Source: Chimonanthus salicifolius (taxonomy: Eukaryota; Streptophyta; Magnoliopsida; Laurales; Calycanthaceae). Taken from it: DNA of 64,000 nt. The stretch is taken from positions 24,087,746 through 24,151,745 of the forward strand of contig CM023535.1 of NCBI GenBank assembly GCA_013350335.1, read 5' to 3'. The position numbers and the translations under genes are program-made. The notes beneath the pieces are model-generated. The model made no database searches. It was not told the origin of the DNA and was given only the letters and a program-made list of their open reading frames with translations. Of the stretch, positions 1-9,841 are shown piece by piece. Position 1 is the first letter of the stretch, and each line of letters starts with the position of its first letter.

Positions 1-700
1 TAATTTAGGTCAGTGTATTACACTCGAGAACTAGTCGTTTGAGCTTAGTTTTCTTCTCTATATAAACTCTGGGTTTTTGAGCTAATTGTTGCATCTGATA
101 ATCCCAAGTTTATATTTAAGTATTCCTTCAATCTCTAGGCCAAACATACATGAAAATCTAACCATCTTTGCTTAAGAGATTGAGAGAGAAAAATCATCTA
201 GGATCCATTGTAGAATTCTACACCATTTCCATAGCTTGTGATTGCACTCACATCGGTAAACATCAAGTACTGAAGATCAAAGCGAGGAGATTTTGAGGAG
301 AAGCACATCATCTGACATGTGCAAGGTTACAAAGCAACTGCTTTTTTTTGTTTATTACACTTTTTATCATTGTAAGGTGGAGTAGAGAAAGATGCTTGAA
401 CCACCATAAAAATAGAAGTTAAGGAGTAGAAAAAGGTGATCAAACCTTTCAAAACTAAGTTGTATTGTTTGAGTGTGACTCCCATACATATCCCAAGAGT
501 GGGTGAGTCCAACAGTGGATGTAAGTTTGTTAAAATCGAACCACTGTATAACGTGTTGCACGTGTGGTTAATTGATTGCTGGTTTGATTTATCATTTGCA
601 CACCAGTTTATTCTGTTATTGATTAATTAATTTTTTAAAAGACAATAAAAATTGAAAAGATCCTATTCACCTTCCTCTAGGATCTGATATTGTTCTCACT
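1..700. other. possible decayed LTR remnant, no gene
   Basis: No protein-like reading frame is convincing here. A TATA-like stretch at about 56-68 (tctatataaactc), a polypyrimidine and T-rich middle, and a terminal segment near 662-680 (cctattcaccttcctctagg) resemble the layout of a Copia LTR that ends just before the internal region. The second LTR and a target duplication were not found, so this is only a suggestion. Confidence 0.25.
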
Positions 701-718
701 CAAATTTTCAAAAATGAT

Positions 719-825
719 GCAGCAAATTACCACCACGAGGCTCAAAATCATAATGTAGCCCCCAATAAGAAAGCATCAAATTACCGCGAAGATGCTCAAA
801 ATCATCATGTAGTCCCATAAGAAAC
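719..825. repeat. imperfect tandem duplication, period about 54 bp
   Basis: Two adjacent units share the blocks caaattacc, gctcaaaatcat and atgtag, with scattered mismatches. The units start at about 719 and 773. It lies in non-coding DNA next to the possible LTR remnant. Confidence 0.5.
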
Positions 826-1570
826 TGGAGTAGGCATTACATCTCTAACAAGTTCCAAGTAAACATCCATAAAAGTCGACTCTTTAAGATCCATAAGAGC
901 AAGTTGAACCCCAATATTTGACATAATAGTATATTACTCTGTATACTCTTGTCTCCTTTTCAAGTTAAGTATATTTCATTTTCTAGTAAATAGCTTTTGA
1001 CGAAGTTAAATTGTACATAAAAGCTAGCCACATAATCTCATAGTGTCTTTGCAATGTCTAAACATACAAACTGAAATCAATGGAGAATTAAACAACATTA
1101 TTAAGCTAAGTAATAATCTTGCCATTGACGTTATATGGATACTAATCATACAACTAAGCATAAATCTTAAAATTAAAAGACTTGAATTAGACTTCTCTCA
1201 AATTTACTTCGAGAGACTTGCACGTGTCAGTTTTCCTAATTCAACTCAGTGGTGCGTTGCAAACGGTTTCTTGGAAATAATGGAACGATAGTTGTATTTA
1301 CGCGTGCTAATGGGAAATCAATATCTCGAGAGAAAATGCGAGAACATGGAGAGATGAGAAATTGGGGATAATAATTCTGACCTTGATGTGAACCCGACCG
1401 AAACCGAATTAAGCGGAGATGCGAGAATTTATTGCAATGATTGACTTGCGTTATTAAACTAATACCTTCCCAGTTACCCATATTAACTATTTTAATCTCT
1501 TTCTTCTACTTTGACTTTTTACAATTACCGCAGGAACATTTTCAATCTCTCTTTATTTTCACTTTTAACT

Positions 1571-1575
<5 letters not shown>
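826..1575. other. intergenic stretch, nothing recognised
   Basis: AT-rich sequence with only short open frames on either strand, none with a recognisable domain or codon bias. Confidence 0.5.

Positions 1576-1621
<46 letters not shown>
1576..1621. repeat. (CT)n microsatellite
   Basis: Uninterrupted CT dinucleotide run of about 46 bp. It makes the last part of a short open frame look like a serine/leucine repeat protein, which is an artefact. Confidence 0.95.
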
Positions 1622-1622
<1 letters not shown>

Positions 1623-1879
1623 ATGATTGACAGAGATGATAAACTCAATCGATTTTCCACCGTGGTAAAAACACTGATAATTAGTGTGCGTGATCTTTAA
1701 GCATTTTTATTTAAAAATATTAATTTTATGACTTTAAATCAAATACATATTTATCATTTTTCTATTTTATTTTTAACAAGTCTATTAAAAAAAATTATAT
1801 TTGAATATGGTCTTCACTTAAAACCCATTAAATCAAATCAGCAAATCATATTTTAATAACTCAAAAAATATAGAACAAA

Positions 1880-2035
1880 AGTTTTTTTTTTTTAATTTAC
1901 GTATGGAAAATCGTAGGATACTCAGCGTAAAACTTCCACAGGTAAGCCCACTACTCCTAAAACACACCAAGGTTAGGGCAGGGAGACTCAAAATCGCAAC
2001 CTCCTACTTCTTATAGCAGGAATATTTTTTAATAA
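1880..2035 (-). repeat. tRNA-derived SINE-like copy
   Basis: On the - strand this segment matches the copies at 5283-5465 and 5915-6090: a 'cctaaccttgg' block, a preceding 'ggaggttgcgattttgagtc' region and a following AT-rich end. In the copy at 5915 the block before it resembles the B box of a tRNA promoter (GATTTGAACCTC). The SINE assignment is inference from this box and the three dispersed copies. Confidence 0.5.
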
Positions 2036-2377
2036 ATCAAGTATTTAAGTATAGGGTCTTAGTTGGTCAATTGTACTTCTAAACGTGAATAAAGAGAGGA
2101 TGAGTGAATTTTTCTTCTCATAGGATAGAGATCTTATTTTTAAAGCATTTATGAAAGAACTTGATGGGATATTGTTGATTTTGATAATAAAGAATATTTA
2201 TTTTATCTAATTATGCACATTAATAGATAAAAATGTAAGCAAATTATTGCCATTTGATATTAAATTCTTAAATATCAGAAAACACTATTTGGCACTTAGA
2301 TAAAGAATCAAAAGAATACGAGAAATGAAAAGAAATGTTCATGAATTCGTATGCTCAAAAATATGGATGATCATGTA

Positions 2378-2823
2378 CAGCGGTTAAGATATCGGCCGAT
2401 ACTAAACTTATTGGCTGATATGATATGAGTTTTCAGTGTTTTATCATATTGGCTGATACGTATTGTATAGGCCGTACATGGTAGTTCTCAGCCGATATGA
2501 CCGATATATCAGCGATATATATCAATCCGATATCAGCCGATATTCATAATATCCGTCTTTTTAAAAAAAAAAAAAATCAAAATGATGGTGGCCCGATTTG
2601 ATATCTCAGCCGATATCGGACCAATATCAGCCCAGATATCGGCCGATATTTTTCGTTTTCAATTTTTTTATTTGTTTAAAAAGCTTCCTTTTGGATTATT
2701 TATTTATTTTTTAATTCAGAAAAATAAAATAATAAAAAATACTGATATTTAAAAAAAAAACACAAAAGAGGAGAGAGAATTTTATCGGCCGATATCTCGG
2801 TATGGGCGAATTTTTCACCCCTG
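2378..2823. mobile_element. non-autonomous hAT-like element (446 bp)
   Basis: The segment begins CAGCGG and ends CACCCCTG, a terminal signature typical of hAT transposons, and it is flanked by near-identical 8-bp direct repeats: ATCATGTA at 2370-2377 and TTCATGTA at 2824-2831. Inside, the motif GGCCGATAT and its variants recur many times in both orientations, giving inverted subterminal repeats. There is no transposase frame, so it would need a transposase in trans. The family call is inferred from termini and TSD length. Confidence 0.65.
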
Positions 2824-2831
2824 TTCATGTA

Positions 2832-3793
2832 TTTGGATTGAGATCTCCAAAAATCAATAATCTATAAATAATAGACCCTAAAAAGATTGTGAGAATTGTG
2901 TCTCTATTTTTTAATGTGAACGATTGAACATAATTAAATATGATTATAATTGAATTTTTAGGTAAAATATATAGACCAATTGTTAAAATACATAAAAAGT
3001 TTCAAGCATTCAATCGTAAAACTAGTATAACTATAAAAATATCTTGTTTAATTGTTAAAAAAATATTAAGAAAAGATTGCCCGGTAAAAATATTTTGTTT
3101 ATGGTGAAGAAATGCTAAACAAAGGGGGAAAAAAAAAAAACGAGTAGTGCATATTGGTGTATTTGACCCACTTTTGACTATCATATTAGGCTGCATTTCG
3201 ATGAGAGATAAATTTTAGAGGAATTACTCCAAATAATAGAAAAACCCCTCTTGTAAAGGATTTTTAAAAGTTGAGGGAGAGAGATAAAAAGTTAATTTTT
3301 TACCCCTCTCCCTTAAGCCTAGACCCTAAACTAGTTGTCTCGATGGACCCACTTGATCTAAAGTAGTAAAGATTAAGTGCAATGGGAAATCAAACTCAAA
3401 GTGTGAGTAACACTTAACAATCCAATGCAAAGACAATTAGCGTAATCTCAATTGGTTAGGGTTTTTAAAAAAAAAAATATGATCAAGGTGTCCAGGTCTC
3501 TTAGAGCACTGACTAATCTTCGGGACATGTACAGATCTTTCTAACCATATAAACCGAATAATTCAGTCGAGAGGCCTTTTGAAATGGAGTAGGAATTGAA
3601 TTCAATGCTAGAGTACATTCATTAAAATCTCACCTCAATGACATTGTTCACGACTGTAATTTGTTCAAAACTTTATCTAGAGTCAACATTCGAATTCAAG
3701 TTCTCTCTTTCTCATATCCATCGCCCTTCATGAATTATAAATGTATTTAATGCTGGACTAAAAATCCATTCAAAATTGACTCTATTTTTACCA
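2832..3793. other. intergenic, with one copy of a dispersed repeat
   Basis: No gene is seen. The part at about 3478-3560 starts 'gatcaaggtgtccaggtctc' after an A-rich run and recurs near 42403 and 45780 in this window, so it belongs to a dispersed family, possibly a SINE or SINE fragment. The rest is AT-rich single-copy-looking DNA. Confidence 0.5.
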
Positions 3794-3801
3794 TTAATCT
3801 T

Positions 3802-4183
3802 GGGAGCTCATATAGACACTCGAAAAATCTTTTCCTACACACCTATTTTCTAAAAGTTGATGAAAATTACACTTTTGCCCTTCCACTTAAAAACGCCGCA
3901 TCTACTGAACCAAAAAATCGTTCGGAAGATGTGATCTACCGAATGAAAAAATTCGTTCGAAAGACTTTTTGAATTCGTTCGAACGAAAAGGGCAGTGAAG
4001 TGGGATTTTCAAACGAACTCGTTTCTCGACCGATTTCTACAAACAAGGTATAAAAATTCATTTAATCTGAATTTTATAAACTCCAAAACTGATTTTAAGT
4101 GAAAAGGGTATAGGGTAATTTCCATCAACTTTTGGAAAAAAGGTGTGTAGGGAAAGATTTCTCGGGTGTCCATACGGCTCTCC
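3802..4183. mobile_element. TIR MITE with 8-bp TSD (382 bp)
   Basis: Termini are inverted repeats: the left end starts gggagctcatatagacac and the right end reads back as ggagagccgtatggacac. Homology continues through a block ending near 'aaaagttgatg'. It is flanked by an exact 8-bp duplication TTAATCTT (3794-3801 and 4184-4191). The middle carries repeated 'ttcgttcgaa' palindromes. No coding capacity is seen. The longer element at 6127-6769 is a relative. The superfamily is uncertain: an 8-bp TSD suggests hAT, while 8 or 9 bp could also be Mutator-like. Confidence 0.75.
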
Positions 4184-4191
4184 TTAATCTT

Positions 4192-5282
4192 TAGGTTCTT
4201 AAAAATCATGGTTTTTTAAATTCAAACAAACTTGATTTTTATAAAAAGGTATTATCTTAAAAATACCTTGATCTCTATCTATTAGACTTTGATCTCTGTG
4301 GGCTCCATAGGATAGGACGCAAGAGTAAATGTCGCTCACAGGAGTTTTTCTTCTTGTTGCTTTGTTAGGTTAACTAAAAGGAATGTTTATATAAGATGTC
4401 TAAATTGATTATTTTACTTGATGAGTCATGTGGTACTAAGATCCAAACCTTCCATTTAATCGTTTCACTATAAATTGGTATGTATTTGATTATCAGGTGC
4501 TGATTTCTACCCAATTATCCAAATGTGGAGGGAGAATCAGCTGCTCTGATTCATTGCTAGAATCCTTAGACTACCCAATTCCAAATTGATGAGATATTTT
4601 GCAATTTAGTAAATCTGTGGTGGGACACATATAATGAATGAATGGCTGAGATGAAAGTGTGGGATTAAGAATTGTGATGACCCTGCAGAGCACAGTGCTG
4701 AAGACTTGTTACCTAACAAGTAAAATAAGAAAAGCAAAGAGAGAAAGGAGAAAGGGAAATGATGTTACTTAAAATCCTAGCTAAAGGGAGTGAAATAAAA
4801 TTAAGGTAGACAGAGGCATGTGCCCACCAACAGCAATTCAGAAGCACTAATGTTTAAATTAAACAAAGGGGATTATAAAAGGCAAATCAAAGATTAGATA
4901 AATGATTAACAAACCTACCCTTTAACTTCATTCATACTTTCTTCCCCCTTTTATACAAAAAATTGCCACCCTTCTTTCCCACTCTTCTTCTTTTCTCTTC
5001 ACATCTAAAGCGGGAAACTGAAAAAAGAAATATTCATCCAAGAGGCACTCCCTCCTGCCATTTATTATCAATCAAAAATTTACATTTTAAAATTTATCAA
5101 ACATTTTACTTTAAATATTCAAAAATTAAATCTAGTATTCAGCAGTCGACTTTAGAATATAGCATTTAACTTTACTCTTATATTTATCATACAACAACCC
5201 TTTTGATATATAATTTGAATTTTGAACTTTGAAATTCTAATATAAAATATTTGTATGCCAAAAGGGTTACGGAAATGCTAAA
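4192..5282. other. intergenic, nothing recognised
   Basis: AT-rich sequence with no credible ORF, repeat pair or RNA gene visible. Confidence 0.5.
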
Positions 5283-5465
5283 TAATAAGTTGGGTGCTGG
5301 ACATAAAGGTAAGATGTTTTATACCCTCCCGTTTCAGGAAGTGGGAGGTTGCGGGTTTAAACTCACATGGCCTAACCTTGGTGGGCTTTAGGGATTGTGG
5401 ACTCATCCATGGCGATTTTAGTAAGATTGTATCTGAATTTTCTACACATTAATCTAAAATAAAAA
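5283..5465 (+). repeat. tRNA-derived SINE-like copy
   Basis: It contains a B-box-like block (gggaggttgcgggtttaaac) followed by 'ggcctaaccttggtgggctt' and an AT-rich tail. The same order of blocks is found at 5915-6090 (+) and 1880-2035 (-). Confidence 0.5.
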
Positions 5466-5914
5466 AATGTTGTATACCAAAGTTAAATATTGAATACTAA
5501 TATAAGGTAAAATGATGCATACCAAAGTTGACTGATGAATACTAAACTTAACCGTCGAATGTTTATTATAATGTTAAATGTAGTGATAAAATACTGAATG
5601 CTAGATATATGGGTAAAATATCAAAATTGATTGTCCTAAATGTTGAATAATGGGTCAAATGCTGAATGTAGAGATAAAATGTTGAATACTAGAGTTAACT
5701 ACTAAAATGTTCAATTGATTGTTGAGTAAAATGCTGAATAAAAAACCTAAATGTTGCATACATAATCAAATACGAAATACAGACATCCAAATGAAAATAT
5801 GTTGATGTGTCACTCTCTGATTGGTGGAGTAAAACATTTCTGCTTCTATGCAACAAAAGTTTTTTACTTCTCATATACATTTTTCAATTTTTTTTTGACA
5901 ATTATAAGGGTAGA
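5466..5914. other. AT-rich spacer with short 'atgctgaatac' reiterations
   Basis: Variants of 'aaatgttgaatactaa' recur many times in this stretch, giving a degenerate low-complexity region between two SINE-like copies. No gene is seen. Confidence 0.5.
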
Positions 5915-6090
5915 GATCTGATGGTTTCTTTTTAACTCAACTGGTTGCCTTCCGTCTCAGAAAACGGGAGGTTGTAGATTTGAACCTCCATGGTCTAACC
6001 TTAGTATACCATAGGAGCAGTGAGCTCACATGTGGATATTTTACGTTGAGTATCCCACGATTTCCCACACATAGATTAAAAAAAAATCAA
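5915..6090 (+). repeat. tRNA-derived SINE-like copy
   Basis: This is the clearest of three copies. An A-box-like stretch (aactcaactggttgcc) is followed about 40 bp later by a B-box-like GATTTGAACCTC, then 'catggtctaaccttagt' and an A-rich end (about 6078-6087). This spacing is that of a tRNA-type pol III promoter. The tRNA origin is inferred from the boxes alone. Confidence 0.55.
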
Positions 6091-6126
6091 TTAGTAAAAA
6101 TATATATTAATAGTATATTTTTAGAA

Positions 6127-6769
6127 GGGAGCCAATACAGACACCCAAGAAATCTTTCCCTACACACCCGTTTTCCAAAAGTTGATGGAATAACCCTTTT
6201 GCTTTTCCACTTAAAAACGCCTCATCCTCCAAACGAGTGATCCACCGAATTCAAAAATTCGTTCAGACGAATTCAAAAATTCGTTCGAACGAAGTGGGCT
6301 GTGAAGTGAGATTTTTAAACGAAGACGTATCTCGACCGATTTCTACAAACAAGGTATCAAAATTCATCTACTTTGAATTTTATGAACTCCGTGACTGATT
6401 TTAAGTGAAAATGGTATAGTTTTGGGTTTAAAAAATTGTACCCAAACATTTAAAAGAGAAGTTCCTTAATTCTTTGGATATGATTTTTTAAGTCCAAAAT
6501 TATACCCTTTTCACTTAAAATTAGTCCCGGAATTCATAAAATTCAGAGGAAATGAATTTTGATACTTGTTTTTAGAAATCGGTCGAGAAACGGCTTCGTT
6601 TAAAAATCCCACTTCACAGCTCACTTTGTTCGAACAAATTTTTTTATTCGGTGAATCACTCGTTCAGAAGATGCGGTGTTTTTAAGTGAAAAGGAAAAGG
6701 GTAATTTTCATCAACATTTGAAAAATGGATGTATAGGAAAAGATTTACTAAGTATCTATATGACTCCCC
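6127..6769. mobile_element. fold-back TIR element with arms of about 300 bp
   Basis: The left part (about 6127-6420) and right part (about 6485-6769) are imperfect inverted copies of each other around a central spacer of roughly 65-90 bp. An apparent 9-bp target duplication TTTTTAGAA flanks it (6118-6126 and 6770-6778). The ends (gggagcc, gactcccc) and the interior 'ttcgttcgaacg' blocks match the element at 3802-4183. There is no transposase frame. A transcript through it would form a long hairpin, a possible small-RNA source (inference). Confidence 0.75.
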
Positions 6770-6778
6770 TTTTTAGAA

Positions 6779-8915
6779 GTACAAATAAATACAAAGTGTT
6801 TCATCATTTGAAGCCTTCTCACAAGGAGTCTCATCTATCAATCACAAATGATTTTAATTCTTCCTTTCTTTTATTCATTTACATAAAAAAGAAGTATATC
6901 TTTATAATAGTGATAACTCTTAATCTAATTGGGGTGGTGGAGGGGAAAGTAAATCATCGTCTCTCTTTGAAAAAGTTCTATTTCATTTACTTATTTTCAT
7001 TTAAACAACACCTTCTGTCTAACCAAAAGAATCAATATGAAATTATCTCTGCCATTTTCCAAATGGATCTAGAGCCATTGGGTTTTTTTTTTTTCCATTT
7101 AGTTGGCCCCACTTTAGAGCAATTATCCCCCAAAATAGGTCCAAACTGGAAGATCCTGATCCATTCATGTGCCTTCAATGAGGACCTTTGAAATTTTTAT
7201 CCCCCTAGTCTTCTCATAGGTCACTAATCCTAAGGTTAGAGATCATTTTCTGTCATTTCCCATCAATGCAGAGCCCTGTTACACAAGCCATAATTCAACC
7301 GATCATGGAATATTGGGTGGCTCCACAAACAGTTCACTGACCCAAGTTCTGGAATCTGGATCACTTGTTTGATGCTGGTAAAAAAATGGGTCACTGATAC
7401 ATGCAGTTGTTATAGTCGTATTGGTGTATCGGTTGTTACTGGTCAATATGCATTCTTTTTCATCAGATTTTTTTTTTCAAAACATTCTGAAAAAATTACA
7501 TAAAAACAAGAAAATTCTAAGCTACATTTCTGTGTGTTTTTTCATTATTTCGAGGTCATTTAAATATTTAAATATAGTTTTGAAGTTATAAATTTGTTAA
7601 AATATTTTGAAAAATATGGAAAAAAATCTCAAAAAAATTCATAAATATGAAAAATAAAGTCTAGTAATTTTCTCCTAAAGAAAGACCATTTTGAGTTATT
7701 TTTATCAATATTTTTGAATTTTGATTTTTGAATAATCTCAAATTCAATAATAAAGTATGGAAAAACTCCTACTTTAATCTGTATTCCCATCAAGTAGCTC
7801 TCTAAGTCATCTTTTTAACGCCTCTAAAATCATCTTGATCGGAGTCCCTGTGAGGCTGTGACAAAGTTATGGCCATTTTATCAGAGATATTCCATTCGGC
7901 ATTTCCAACCTATATGCATTGGTCAATTCGTATCAGTATCGACCCAATACGTACCAATATCGACCGCAATTGGATGAGCCCACTACGCACCGATATATTG
8001 TAGCCAAATCTTTTACCTTAGGTTTCATACATTGAGATCAAAGAAATCAACCAAAAAAAAAATATACCCCACATATTTTCACCAATCACTAATTTGGGTA
8101 CAATCATTTTTCTTGTGAAGAATAAATTCAATATCCCTACCACTCATCGAGTATGAGGACATTGAGTAAAATTTCGAAAGTAATCTATGGAGGTACTAGA
8201 GTGATCTTATCTAATTTCGCTCCAATGATAGAATTAAATGTGTAAAATGTTCAATTTTATTTACAAATTTAATTATATAATAAAAACACTTATTATCATC
8301 ATTGTTAAAATTATTTATTTCATAAATTTAAGATTAACACTTATATTTAAATTTAACATTTGATAAAAAAAACATTTATATACTCAGATTTTACATTCTC
8401 ACATAGGTGAAGCATAGGTCAACTTGAACACATACCTATTCACACATGTCAACTTAATCTTTTTACATGAGGATGTAGTCAAGTGTAAATTTCAAATTAG
8501 AGAATATATAGAATAATTTAGAGGAAAGAGAATTAATTATAGATCAACATAATTTTTTTAAAGTTCCAAACATATTCATATTTGAGCCTCATATATGAAT
8601 GAATCTATATATGCTTACTATTATGTTAAGGGCAAAACAAGATTATCCATTACTAATCTATCGAAGGAGAGGTCCAATTTCTCAAGTGAATCTGGCCCAT
8701 TACAAATACAGCACTTCAAGGGCTGCATGATCACTTCAGTTCAGTAGTCCATAGAATACACAATATTTTATACTTTATTTATTTATTTATTAGTATACGC
8801 GCTCCCAATTTTTTTATCAGTCTCTTTCTTTCTCTTTCATTCATCATTATTGTTTAATACTAAACAACTTATCTTCTACTCATCTTAATTTCCCTATTAC
8901 TGTCATTAGCACACA
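6779..8915. other. intergenic, perhaps one degenerate DNA element
   Basis: No gene is supported. Short motifs of the type 'gtattggtgtatcgg' near 7410-7440 and 'cagtatcgacccaatacgtacc' near 7930-7960 suggest the two ends of a decayed TIR element of about 600 bp, but no TSD was found. The rest is AT-rich. Confidence 0.35.
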
Positions 8916-8937
8916 CTCTCTCTCTCTCTCTCTCTCT
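8916..8937. repeat. (CT)n microsatellite upstream of the bHLH gene
   Basis: Pure CT run of about 22 bp within pyrimidine-rich DNA about 0.9 kb before the bHLH start codon. Confidence 0.85.
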
Positions 8938-9206
8938 TCATCAATCATTGATTTCAGCCTGTGGACAAACTGTGGGCCAATAGAAAAAGTTAAAGCATAG
9001 TTTAAAATCCCACCACCGCAGTAAAGAATAATTTAAAAGTCTAACACACACTCACCTGATTTAATTAAGTCGACCCAGTAAAGTTAAATCTTCAATCGAC
9101 ATGGTAAATTATGTTTAATAATTAAAATAAATATAATAAATTACTCTTCTCAATTGAATTTCAAAAATTAAGTGTAAACTTAACATTTAAAACCAAGCAG
9201 CAAAAC

Positions 9207-9236
<30 letters not shown>
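9207..9236. repeat. (CT)n tract upstream of the bHLH gene
   Basis: Nearly pure CT run about 0.6 kb before the bHLH start codon. Pyrimidine-rich DNA continues over about 9400-9540. CT tracts near plant transcription starts can act as Y-patch-like promoter elements, but that role is only inferred here. Confidence 0.8.
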
Positions 9237-9241
<5 letters not shown>

Positions 9242-9427
9242 TCTCAATGGCCTGAAACTCCATTTTCTTGAGATTGAAAATTAACAGAGAATGGTGGTTT
9301 GACATTTAATATTCTTACTAGTTACCACTAATTACGGAAACCAGCATAAAAAGGTCAACATTCCCATCTTTTTCTCTGCTTTTTCACTTCCACCACCGCC
9401 ACCACTTCTTTCTCCTCTTCTCCCCTC

Positions 9428-9437
9428 TTTATATTTT
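9428..9437 (+). promoter_or_regulatory. candidate TATA box of the bHLH gene
   Basis: The sequence tttatatttt lies between pyrimidine-rich blocks about 410 bp upstream of the bHLH start codon. If used, transcription would start near 9455-9465 and give a leader of roughly 380 nt. No ATG triplet was seen between here and the start codon, consistent with a leader free of upstream starts. Confidence 0.3.
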
Positions 9438-9738
9438 CCACATCTCCTACCTTTCCTTTCCCTTTCTCTTCTTTTCTCCACAGCCCACCTTCCCCTTCTT
9501 TCGATTCCTCTCTCTATCTCTCTCCCCCTTTTGCCTTCTCTACTGAAACTATATTCATAGTCTCACTTACTCCAAACAGTTTGTTGTCCTTGTCTTCTTA
9601 GCTTCTCTGAACGAATTGCTGTTTTCCTATACAGACCCATTTCTTGTATATTTTTCATCAAATAATATATCTGGGGATCAATCCAAAGCTCCTGCCTTTT
9701 GCCCCATTTATTTCTTTTTGCTGCAAAATTTCATCTTC

Positions 9739-9836
9739 GTATCGGCTCTTTCGGGAGTTTTTGCTCCTTTCTAAGATTTCTGCCTTGGTATCGGATCTTT
9801 CGGGAGTTTTCGCTCCTTTCTAAGATTTCTGCCTTG
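9739..9836 (+). repeat. 49-bp tandem duplication in the bHLH 5' leader
   Basis: Units 9739-9787 and 9788-9836 both run from 'gtatcgg' to 'tgccttg' and differ at only two positions by eye (c/a after gtatcgg, t/c before gctcc). The second unit ends five bases before the ATG at 9842. The high identity implies a recent duplication. Confidence 0.9.
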
Positions 9837-9841
9837 TTCCA

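Noticed and set aside
1441..1626. Frame ending in a serine-leucine repeat
   Set aside because: The repeat is the translated CT microsatellite; the rest has no similarity to a protein that I recognise.
6676..7191. 171-codon open frame on +
   Set aside because: It starts inside the right arm of the fold-back element and runs into AT-rich DNA; no domain, no ATG-to-stop context of a gene, amino-acid use typical of random AT-rich sequence.
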